Positions 16,300-22,731 of a stretch of 33,005 nt of DNA are shown piece after piece. Origin of the DNA: Oscillospiraceae bacterium. Lineage in GTDB: Bacteria; Bacillota; Clostridia; Oscillospirales; Oscillospiraceae. Made by a program: the position numbers and the translations under genes. The DNA lies in the NCBI GenBank assembly GCA_017535865.1, contig JAFXTM010000012.1:1-33005 (forward strand), given 5' to 3'. The first letter of the stretch is position 1. The number at the start of each line of letters is the position of its first letter. Below the pieces are notes generated by a model. It did not search any database, was not told the origin of the DNA, and saw only the letters and a list, made by a program, of their open reading frames with translations.

Positions 16300-18915
16300 T
16301 TGGAAGTCAGAGAGAATCTGATCCGTCTCTGCGAAAAAATCAATGGCGGACACTACAAGATCACGCCGGACTGTGCGGAATACAAGCTGTTCGAGCAATG
16401 GATCACCGACGAACAGATCACCGTGATGTTATCCTTGACCGATATGAAGCCGGCCTTCATACCGCTGATCGCGCGCAAGGCGAAGCTGTCTGCGGAGCGA
16501 ACCAAACAGGTCCTGCATGAGCTCACCGATATTGGTCTGGTCGTGCAGGTCGTCGTGCCGAAGGTCGGCCTGGAGATCTATCTGCTGCCGCCCTATACCC
16601 CCGGCATTTTTGAGTTCCTGCTCATCAATGAGAAATTCTGCATCGCCCATCCCGAGATCGCCTACGCCTTTCACCAGCACGCGACCACCAGCCAGATCGA
16701 GCACGCCCCGAACACGCCCATGGGCGCCGGCATCATGCGCGTCATCCCCGTGGAGAGCGCCATCCCTTCCGACGCTGTGGCGATCGACAACGAGAAATGC
16801 AGCAAGTATATTGAAGACAATGACGGGCATCTGAGCGTCACCCCCTGCCAGTGCCGCCGTGTCCGACGCATGATGGGCGAAGGAAGCGGCGACCTCGACG
16901 AGGGGCTGTGCATCTTCATGGGCCATGTGGCGGACATGTTCAACCGCACCGGCAAAGGCCGCCCCGTCTCCGTGCAGGAGGCCAAGGATCTGGTCAAGCT
17001 GTGCGACGAGCGCGGCTGCGTCCACCAGATCACCACGCTGCATCCGGGAGAGACCTTCGCCATCTGCAACTGTATGCCCGAGAGCTGCCTGGCGCTCGGT
17101 GTCACCCAGTATTACAACACGCCCGGCACCTCCCGCAGCAACTACGTGGCCGAGATCGACGAGAGCAAATGCGTCGCCTGCGGACAGTGCACCGACCGCT
17201 GCGCCAACAACGCCATCCAGATGGGCCAGAAGCTCTGCGCCAGGACCCCCATCGTTCACGAGCGCAAGGAGCTGCCCGACGACATCGAGTGGACGCCGGA
17301 GCACTGGAACCCGGAGCACCGCACCAACCGCGAATACATCGCGCCCGAGGGCACGGCCCCCTGCAAGACGGCCTGTCCCGCCCACATCGCGGTGCAGGGC
17401 TACCTCAAGCTTGCTGCGCAGGGCCGCTATCTTGAAGCGCTCGAGCTCATCAAAAAGGAGAATCCGCTTCCCGCTGTCTGCGGCCGCATCTGCAACCGCC
17501 GCTGCGAGGACGAGTGTACCCGCGGAAACATCGACCGGGCCGTTGCCATCGACGAGGTCAAGAAGTTCATCGCCGACCGCGAGCTCAGCCGTGATACCCG
17601 CTTCGTCCCCAAAAAGATCTATGATTACAGCGACAAGAAGATCGCCGTGATCGGCGCCGGTCCGGCCGGTCTGAGCTGCGCCTACTTCCTGGCGGCCGAA
17701 AACCACCGGGTCACCGTCTTCGACAGGAACGAGCTGCCTGGCGGTATGCTGCGCTACGGCATTCCGAGCTTCCGGCTGGAGAAGCCTGTGCTGGACGCGG
17801 AGATCGACGTCCTCAAGGAGCTCGGCGTCATCTTCCGCTGCGGCGTGGAGGTCGGCAGGGACGTCACGATCCAGCAGCTTCGCGAGCAGGGCTTCGACGC
17901 CTTCTATCTCGCCGTCGGGGCGCAGAAGTCCGCCTCGCTCGGTATCCCGGGCGAAGAGCTGAGCGGCGTCTGGGGCGGCATCGACTTCCTGCGGGAGGTC
18001 AACGCCGGCGCGCGGCCAGCTCTCGGCAATAAGGTCGTCGTGGTCGGCGGCGGCAACGTGGCTATGGACGTTGCCCGCACGGCCGTGCGTCTCGGCGCAG
18101 AGGTCACGGTGGCGTACCGCCGCAAAGAGAGCGACATGCCCGCCGATCCTGCTGAGGTCGCGGAGGCGAAGGAGGAAGGCGTGCAGTTTCTCTTCGAGCA
18201 TCGCCCCGTGGAGATCGAGGGACATGACGGCAAGGTCGCTGCACTCGTCTGTGAAGGCGGCAAGCGCGTCGAATGTGATGCGATCCTTGCGGCCATCGGG
18301 CAGCGAATCGACCTCGGCGGGTTGGATCTCGGTACGCTCGCATGCGACGAGAAAGGCCGCGTCCAGGCGGACGGCGTCACCTATCAGACCGCACAGCCCG
18401 ATATTTTTGTCGGCGGCGACGCTTACACCGGCCCCAAGTTCGCCATCGACGCGATCGCCCAGGGCAAGCAGGCGGCCATCTCTCTCCACCGCTTCGTCTA
18501 TCCCGGCCAGAGTCTTGTGATCGGGCGCGACCGGCTGAGCTATCACGCCTTTGATAAGGACAACGTGGACTTCGACACGGTCCGGCGAGACTGCGACGCC
18601 GGGGCGCGGCAGGTGCCCGGCCGGGACGCTGCGAAAGCCTCCAGCTTCCGGGACGACCGCAGGACCTTCACCGAAGAGCAGGTGAAGCAGGAGACGGCCC
18701 GCTGCCTCGGCTGCGGTGCCTCCTTTGTCGATCCCAACAAGTGCCTCGGCTGCGGCGTCTGCACGACACGCTGCAAGTTTGACGCCATCCACCTGCGCAA
18801 ACGGACCTTTGTGGAGAGCATCGACTACTTCGACCGTCCGAAGGTGCTGCCGGAGTTCATCTCCAACCGGCAGGACAAGATCCGCATCCGCCGCCTGAAG
18901 GAGAGCAGAAAATAA
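16300..18915 (+). CDS. Multidomain Fe-S/FAD oxidoreductase (GltD-like) with winged-helix-like N-terminus
   Basis: This 871-residue protein is built from an N-terminal winged-helix-like region (about 1-105), a cysteine-rich segment with 'PCQCRRVRR' and 'CNCMPESC' (about 180-270), a ferredoxin 4Fe-4S motif C291/C294/C297/C301, the Cys-rich domain II of dihydropyrimidine dehydrogenase and glutamate synthase small subunits (about 352-425), an FAD-binding GAGPAG fold at 451 with a second NAD(P)-binding GGGNVA at about 582, and a C-terminal ferredoxin-like domain (CLGCGVCTTRC). It should move electrons between NAD(P)H, FAD and iron-sulfur clusters; the physiological partner is unknown. The start is a TTG with GAGGAGGG 6-7 bases upstream; no ATG fits. 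It is monocistronic, with its own promoter and terminator. Confidence 0.85.
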   Translation: MEVRENLIRLCEKINGGHYKITPDCAEYKLFEQWITDEQITVMLSLTDMKPAFIPLIARKAKLSAERTKQVLHELTDIGLVVQVVVPKVGLEIYLLPPYTPGIFEFLLINEKFCIAHPEIAYAFHQHATTSQIEHAPNTPMGAGIMRVIPVESAIPSDAVAIDNEKCSKYIEDNDGHLSVTPCQCRRVRRMMGEGSGDLDEGLCIFMGHVADMFNRTGKGRPVSVQEAKDLVKLCDERGCVHQITTLHPGETFAICNCMPESCLALGVTQYYNTPGTSRSNYVAEIDESKCVACGQCTDRCANNAIQMGQKLCARTPIVHERKELPDDIEWTPEHWNPEHRTNREYIAPEGTAPCKTACPAHIAVQGYLKLAAQGRYLEALELIKKENPLPAVCGRICNRRCEDECTRGNIDRAVAIDEVKKFIADRELSRDTRFVPKKIYDYSDKKIAVIGAGPAGLSCAYFLAAENHRVTVFDRNELPGGMLRYGIPSFRLEKPVLDAEIDVLKELGVIFRCGVEVGRDVTIQQLREQGFDAFYLAVGAQKSASLGIPGEELSGVWGGIDFLREVNAGARPALGNKVVVVGGGNVAMDVARTAVRLGAEVTVAYRRKESDMPADPAEVAEAKEEGVQFLFEHRPVEIEGHDGKVAALVCEGGKRVECDAILAAIGQRIDLGGLDLGTLACDEKGRVQADGVTYQTAQPDIFVGGDAYTGPKFAIDAIAQGKQAAISLHRFVYPGQSLVIGRDRLSYHAFDKDNVDFDTVRRDCDAGARQVPGRDAAKASSFRDDRRTFTEEQVKQETARCLGCGASFVDPNKCLGCGVCTTRCKFDAIHLRKRTFVESIDYFDRPKVLPEFISNRQDKIRIRRLKESRK

Positions 18916-18930
18916 TCAAAAAACGGTTTT

Positions 18931-18967
18931 CGCCCGGCGATCCGAAAGGATCGCCGGGCGATTTTTC
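18931..18967 (+). terminator. Terminator after the multidomain oxidoreductase
   Basis: A 13-bp GC-rich stem (CGCCCGGCGATCC / GGATCGCCGGGCG) is capped by a GAAA tetraloop and followed by a T-run. Confidence 0.93.
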
Positions 18968-19005
18968 TATATATCTCGTTTGGAGCGGCGGGAAGGAAGG
19001 CTGCT

Positions 19006-19632
19006 TTATTCCGCACGAAGGCAGCGGACCGTAAAGCGGGTCGCGCCGCCATAGGTGCAGGTAAACAGCGTCAGGTCATACTCCCCCGCCGTCAGGCGAT
19101 CTACCGCATCCGGCGGCAGGATCTCCAGTTCCGCGACAGTAAAGTGCGTCGTTTCACCCACCGCGTCCGTAAACAGGACCTCCGCGCCGAGCTTCAGATC
19201 CATCAGGTGCCCGAAATGCCTCAGGTAATTGTGCGCTGCGATCGTGAGATCATGCTCCAGCAGCGTTCCCGTATAGCGGCAGGGCGCGGTTTTCAGCTTC
19301 TCATAATCCCAGTCCTCCATCACCGGCAGTTCCAGTGCCAGATCCGGGATCGTGAGAAAGCCGACGTACCGATTACCCCCAATCTCCACACACGGCATCG
19401 TGGGGTCGATCGGCATCGCTTCCGAAAGCGCGGACCGAAAATCCAAATCGGCCGGCGGGCGATCCGCCGCCCGTTCGCAAATCGCGGGAGCAAGCTGCTC
19501 CATGACCGCAGCCGCTGCCGCTTCCGCTTCCCGCGCCTCACTTCGATTGCTCTGATAGAGCCCGAACGCGCCGGTCAGGCAGAGGACGCCCAGCGCCAGA
19601 CAGACGAGTCCGGCTGCGCCTCTATTTCCCAT
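19006..19632 (-). CDS. Sortase
   Basis: This 208-residue membrane-anchored transpeptidase has an N-terminal transmembrane helix (about 6-26), a coiled linker and a sortase domain from about 88. The catalytic triad is visible: H134 in 'TIAAHNYLRHFG', C192 in 'LTLFTCTYGG' and R199 in 'ATRFTVRC'. Sortases cut LPXTG-type signals and attach the protein to peptidoglycan or pilin. The class is not certain; the small size fits class D/E-like or B-like clostridial sortases. Its ATG overlaps the stop of the LPXTG-type tail at 19622-19744 on the same strand, and a GGAG sits about 7 bases upstream. It appears intact although its neighbouring substrate gene is reduced to a remnant. There is no clear terminator between it and the convergent gene's terminator. 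Confidence 0.85.
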   Translation of the reverse strand: MGNRGAAGLVCLALGVLCLTGAFGLYQSNRSEAREAEAAAAAVMEQLAPAICERAADRPPADLDFRSALSEAMPIDPTMPCVEIGGNRYVGFLTIPDLALELPVMEDWDYEKLKTAPCRYTGTLLEHDLTIAAHNYLRHFGHLMDLKLGAEVLFTDAVGETTHFTVAELEILPPDAVDRLTAGEYDLTLFTCTYGGATRFTVRCLRAE

Positions 19633-20135
19633 GGCGCTCTCTCCACTTTTTCATCGGGCAATCCGAGGCAAGCAGCGCCGCCCCGATCAAAAGCAGCGTC
19701 AGTCCCAGGCAAGCCAGGACCGGAACGGGCCAGGTTGACCCAGTCCCCCGCGCCGCAGATCACCCGCTTGACGAGGATCTTGTTATTGTAGTAAAAGGCG
19801 ATGATATCCCCCGTCTTGAAATCAGAGCCTTTCAGCGCGACCACGATCTGCCCCTCATTCAGCGTGGGCGTCATGGATTTTCCATATATTTTCAGCACGG
19901 GAAACAGCAGCGTCGAGAGAAGGACCACCGCAGCAGCCACCGTAACCAGGACGAAAACAGTACTGCGCAGCGCACGGGAAAAACGGCGCTGCTGGTCATC
20001 GCGCTCGATCTCGGCCTCCAGCTGCCGGACAGTCGGCCTGTTATTTTTTTGTTTCTCGTCCGCCCGCTTTGTCCCTGCCTTGCTTTGCGCAGGCGGGGAT
20101 GCCTTATCCGGCTTCCCGCTTCTTTTGTTTTTCAT
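19575..20135 (-). pseudogene. Signal peptidase I, 3' end replaced (truncated remnant)
   Basis: Residues 1-50 form a basic cytosolic tail, about 58-81 a transmembrane helix, then the type I signal peptidase core: catalytic S88 in 'YGKSMTPTL', 'GDIIAFYYNN', and catalytic K123 in 'LVKRVICGAGDWVN'. After N134 the homology stops: the family's remaining domain, including the conserved GDN-S-DSR box, is missing, and the frame runs for about 50 unrelated residues through the next gene's tail into the sortase start. The ATG at 20135 is the likely start; AAGGAG at 20153-20158 is too far for ideal use, so initiation may be weak. An upstream promoter survives. I infer an internal deletion that removed the 3' end of this gene. 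A novel minimal peptidase is possible but unlikely without the DSR box. Confidence 0.75.
19622..19744 (-). pseudogene. C-terminal cell-wall sorting tail of a lost LPXTG-type surface protein
   Basis: In a frame different from the signal peptidase, the minus strand reads T-G-S-T-W-P-V-P-V, then a hydrophobic helix of about 17 residues, then a positive tail KKWRERHGK and a stop. TG followed by a W-P-V-P stretch, a membrane helix and basic residues is what follows the threonine-glycine of many clostridial LPXTG signals. Upstream of TG the frame reads A-A-R-G, not L-P-X, and belongs to the signal peptidase DNA. Only about 40 codons remain. Its stop (19622-19624) overlaps the sortase start, the expected layout for a substrate-sortase pair. 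No separate start codon exists, so it is not expected to be made. Confidence 0.65.
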
Positions 20136-20159
20136 CCGAAAGACCCCGTCCACTCCTTA

Positions 20160-20412
20160 TCATGGCCATCTATCGACCGTCGGCTCCGCCATGACCGCCT
20201 CGGCGATCCCGGAAATATAAGATGATGTTTCTTTATTTGTAATCTAATGTAACCCAAATGACTTTATATGCTTTTTTCTATGAGATTTCAAGAGCTATTT
20301 CCACTCTAAAGGCGGAATCATACCGCTTTTTTGCCCAATTTCATATCAAAAAAAGAGAGTATTAACCCCAGGATAGTCCGCTGAGATCGATATGTCGGAA
20401 AACATGAAATAT
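20160..20412. other. AT-rich gap of about 250 bases between the peptidase remnant and the terminator
   Basis: This stretch is clearly more AT-rich than its neighbours. It holds the promoter for the signal peptidase remnant and a short terminator-like hairpin at 20308-20332 (AAAGGCGG/CCGCTTTT, then Ts). I see no credible gene in it on either strand. Confidence 0.6.
20214..20242 (-). promoter_or_regulatory. Likely promoter for the signal peptidase remnant and sortase
   Basis: On the minus strand, TTACAA (20237-20242) and TATATT (20214-20219) are 17 bases apart. It would transcribe the remnant and, through it, the sortase. Confidence 0.5.
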
Positions 20413-20456
20413 AAAAAGCTCTGCTATCTCGTTGCGGAGGGAGAGCAGAGCTTTTT
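20413..20456 (-). terminator. Terminator of the aminopeptidase-binding protein operon
   Basis: The 13-base arms AAAAAGCTCTGCT and AGCAGAGCTTTTT enclose an 18-base loop that can itself partly pair. It lies 19 bases beyond the stop of the substrate-binding lipoprotein and has A/T runs on both sides. Confidence 0.85.
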
Positions 20457-20474
20457 GTGTGGTCAAATTTGCGC

Positions 20475-21287
20475 TCAATGACAATTGATGTAAGCGATGG
20501 CGGTCGTATCCGTGAGGACCGCGTCGCATCGCCCGGCGAAGAGATACTCAAAGCACTGGGTCGTCCCTCCCGCGAGGCGCATGATCTGCCCCAGACGGCG
20601 CTCCAGCCGTGCATCCTTCTTGAGCGCTTCGAGCGCCTCCGGCGTCGAACACATGGCCATGCATTTGCCCTGCAGCATGAGCTTGTTGAAGAGCATGGTG
20701 CCGTTTCGCGTGGCGACCACAATGTCGTTTTTCACATAGGGACCGTAGCGGAGATACAGGCCCTGCTGCACCTCCTTGGGATCCAGCGCGATCCCGCCCC
20801 AGGCGCAGTCGATGTTGCCCGAGGAGAGCTCGACATATACGTTCTCCTTCTCGATCGCCTGGATCTTCAGATCCCAGCCGAGCTTTTCAGCAACAGCGAT
20901 TGCAAGCTCGACGTCATAACCCCAGTAGGTGTCGTTCGAGACATAAGCCATCGGGAAGGAATTGATATCCACACCGACGATGAATTCCCGCGGAAAGTTT
21001 TCCTCCGTCACCTCGTCGAGCGCCTTTGCATTCGCGTCGAAGTCGATCATCTTACTGCCGAACCACTTGATGGCGAGCTCGTCCACCTTGCCCTCGGCAG
21101 AGAGGACTTCCAGCGCCGCAATAACAAAGTCCGCAGTCGGGTCGTTGAGCCGGAAGGCCAGGGAGTACTCCTGCTCCACGAGTGTTTCAATGGTATGTAC
21201 ACCGTAGGCGCTGCCCCCCTGCCGGCCGCAGGCACACAGGCTCAGGGAGAGCGTGAGGACAAGCAAAACACAAATCGTTTTCTTCAC
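20475..21287 (-). CDS. Substrate-binding lipoprotein with apparently permuted SBP_bac_3 domain
   Basis: This 270-residue exported protein begins with a lipoprotein signal (basic start, hydrophobic core, lipobox L-C-A-C with C20 as the likely lipidated residue). The mature part resembles polar amino acid-binding proteins of ABC importers, but with the segments swapped. Residues about 40-77 (EYSLAFRLND...ALEVLSAEGKVDELAIKWFG) match what is normally the C-terminal end of the family. Residues about 102-270 (FIVGVDINSFPMAY...GYDVELAIAVAEKLG...SGNIDCAWGG...AGRCDAVLTDTTAIAY) match the normal N-terminal and middle parts and stop just where the missing end should follow. The start is GTG at 21287 with GGAGGA 7 bases upstream, and that site directly follows the stop of the M18 aminopeptidase, so the two are coupled. 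No ABC permease or ATPase gene is near. The ligand is unknown. Confidence 0.82.
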   Translation of the reverse strand: MKKTICVLLVLTLSLSLCACGRQGGSAYGVHTIETLVEQEYSLAFRLNDPTADFVIAALEVLSAEGKVDELAIKWFGSKMIDFDANAKALDEVTEENFPREFIVGVDINSFPMAYVSNDTYWGYDVELAIAVAEKLGWDLKIQAIEKENVYVELSSGNIDCAWGGIALDPKEVQQGLYLRYGPYVKNDIVVATRNGTMLFNKLMLQGKCMAMCSTPEALEALKKDARLERRLGQIMRLAGGTTQCFEYLFAGRCDAVLTDTTAIAYINCH

Positions 21288-21300
21288 GGAAAGCTCCTCC

Positions 21301-22647
21301 TCAATCTGCTGCCGTCCGGGCAACAGCTGCGTCGCAAGCAGCACGTCCGTCGCGGATCGTGAGTGTTTCACCGTTCAGATACAGACTGCTCGAGAAAAAG
21401 CGCTCTGCCGCCCGGATCATCCAAACCGTGTCCTGTGCACCGGCCGTCTCATAGCTGGAGTGCATGGCGAGCTGTGCAAGCCCGGCATCCAGCGAGCGGA
21501 CGGCCACCTGCCCCAGGCTGACATGTCCGAGCGTCCAGCCGCCGGCCAGATCCGCCCGGTTCGTATAGCGCTGCACCGGGACCTCTGCGCGGCGGCAGAT
21601 CTCCCGAAACACAGCGGCGCTCACAGCGTCGGTGATATACCGCTGCGAGGCGTTGAACTTGATGACGACGCCCTTGTTCATCTCCGGTCGATCCACAGGG
21701 TCCGCGTACTCGGGATGATTCGGGTGTACGGCGTGGGCGTTATCCGCCGAGACAAGAAAGCTCTGCGCCAACAGGCGCGGCAGAGAGCAGTTAAGGCAGA
21801 TGGCGATCCGTTCCAGCGTCCGCGCCAGGAAATCCGCACCCGCCCCTTGCCGGGTCGTGTTGCCGACTTCCTCATTGTCAAAGGCGCAGAAGACCGGGAC
21901 GGCGTCGCTCTCCCCTGCCTGCAGGAAACCTTGCGCGCAGGAGAAAACACACTGCAGGTCATCCAGGCGCGGGGAAGAGATAAACTCGTCCTCCGCGCCC
22001 CAGACTCTGCCAAGCGTTCGCGGATAGAACTGAAGCTCAGCGGATACGATATCTTTTTCCTCCGCTTCCGCCGCTTCGGCGATCAGGCGGCGAAAGCTCT
22101 CCGCACTTGCCTCTCCGCCGATCAGCGGGAGCATATCCGTCTTGAGGTCGAGGGCCTTGCCCTCGTTTGCGCTGCGGTCCATGTGGATCGCGACGTTCGG
22201 GATCAAGGCGACATCGCGCCGGAGATCCACCAGGCGTTCCCTGAGCGTCTCCCCTTCCCGGACGACGACCCGTCCCGCGACGGAGAGCGGCCGGTCAAGC
22301 CAGGTGGACAGCAGCATCCCCCCATATCGCTCCACGGGGACCTGCGCATAAACGCCGGCGGATCCCAAGGTCGTAAGCTCCTTGAGCCGCAGGCAGGGAG
22401 AATCGTTGTGCGCCGCCATCATCATGAAGCCGGCGGGCGTCCCCTGCGGGATGCGAAAAGCCAGGAGGCTTGAAGCGTTGCGGCGCACAAAGCAGCGCGC
22501 GCCGGGTCCAAGCGTCCATTCCTCTTCCTCGCGCAGTTCGCGGTAACCCGCCGCGCGGAGAAGCCCGGTAAGGTTTTCCGCCGTGTGCCAGGCTGTCGGG
22601 GACTTTTCAATAAATGCCAATAGATTCCGGTTGATGTCGTTTTCCAT
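21301..22647 (-). CDS. M18 family aminopeptidase
   Basis: This 448-residue zinc aminopeptidase of family M18 (aspartyl aminopeptidase type) should trim N-terminal residues, often acidic ones, from peptides in the cytosol. Metal and catalytic elements are visible: H80 and D82 in 'MMAAHNDSPCLRLK', the acidic pair in 'VFCAFDNEEVGN' and the histidines in 'VSADNAHAVHPNHPE'. 'VALIPNVAIHMDR' is typical of M18. I chose the ATG at 22647, with CGGAG 7 bases upstream, over an in-frame TTG two codons earlier. It is the first gene of a two-gene operon with the substrate-binding lipoprotein, which hints at peptide or amino acid uptake and use (inference). There is no signal peptide. Confidence 0.92.
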   Translation of the reverse strand: MENDINRNLLAFIEKSPTAWHTAENLTGLLRAAGYRELREEEEWTLGPGARCFVRRNASSLLAFRIPQGTPAGFMMMAAHNDSPCLRLKELTTLGSAGVYAQVPVERYGGMLLSTWLDRPLSVAGRVVVREGETLRERLVDLRRDVALIPNVAIHMDRSANEGKALDLKTDMLPLIGGEASAESFRRLIAEAAEAEEKDIVSAELQFYPRTLGRVWGAEDEFISSPRLDDLQCVFSCAQGFLQAGESDAVPVFCAFDNEEVGNTTRQGAGADFLARTLERIAICLNCSLPRLLAQSFLVSADNAHAVHPNHPEYADPVDRPEMNKGVVIKFNASQRYITDAVSAAVFREICRRAEVPVQRYTNRADLAGGWTLGHVSLGQVAVRSLDAGLAQLAMHSSYETAGAQDTVWMIRAAERFFSSSLYLNGETLTIRDGRAACDAAVARTAAD

Positions 22648-22663
22648 TTTCAAACTCCGAACA

Positions 22664-22697
22664 GGCAGGAAGGGCAGGCTCCGCTGCCCTTCCTGCC
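22664..22697 (-). other. Strong hairpin in the M18 leader / after the kinase-lectin gene
   Basis: GGCAGGAAGGGCAG and CTGCCCTTCCTGCC pair perfectly over 14 bp with a 6-base loop. It has no T-run on either side. It lies after the pseudokinase-lectin gene but downstream of a TATAAT, so it could be a leader structure of the M18 mRNA or a weak terminator of the gene before it. Confidence 0.65.
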
Positions 22698-22713
22698 GGA
22701 TTGATTTTCCAGT

Positions 22714-22719
22714 ATTATA
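22714..22719 (-). promoter_or_regulatory. Possible -10 element of the M18 aminopeptidase operon
   Basis: A perfect TATAAT lies on the minus strand 67 bases before the ATG. The -35 region (CAAACG at 17 bases) is a poor match, so the promoter may be weak or activator-dependent. Confidence 0.45.
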
Positions 22720-22731
22720 CGCGCCTTTCGC

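Noticed and set aside
18104-18343. Short arginine-rich open frames within large genes
   Set aside because: They lie wholly in certain coding regions, have no ribosome binding sites and show the arginine/proline bias of out-of-frame GC-rich DNA.
16429-18792. Antisense open frame of about 790 codons opposite the multidomain oxidoreductase
   Set aside because: Same cause: complementary codon bias of a certain gene; composition is unlike a real protein.
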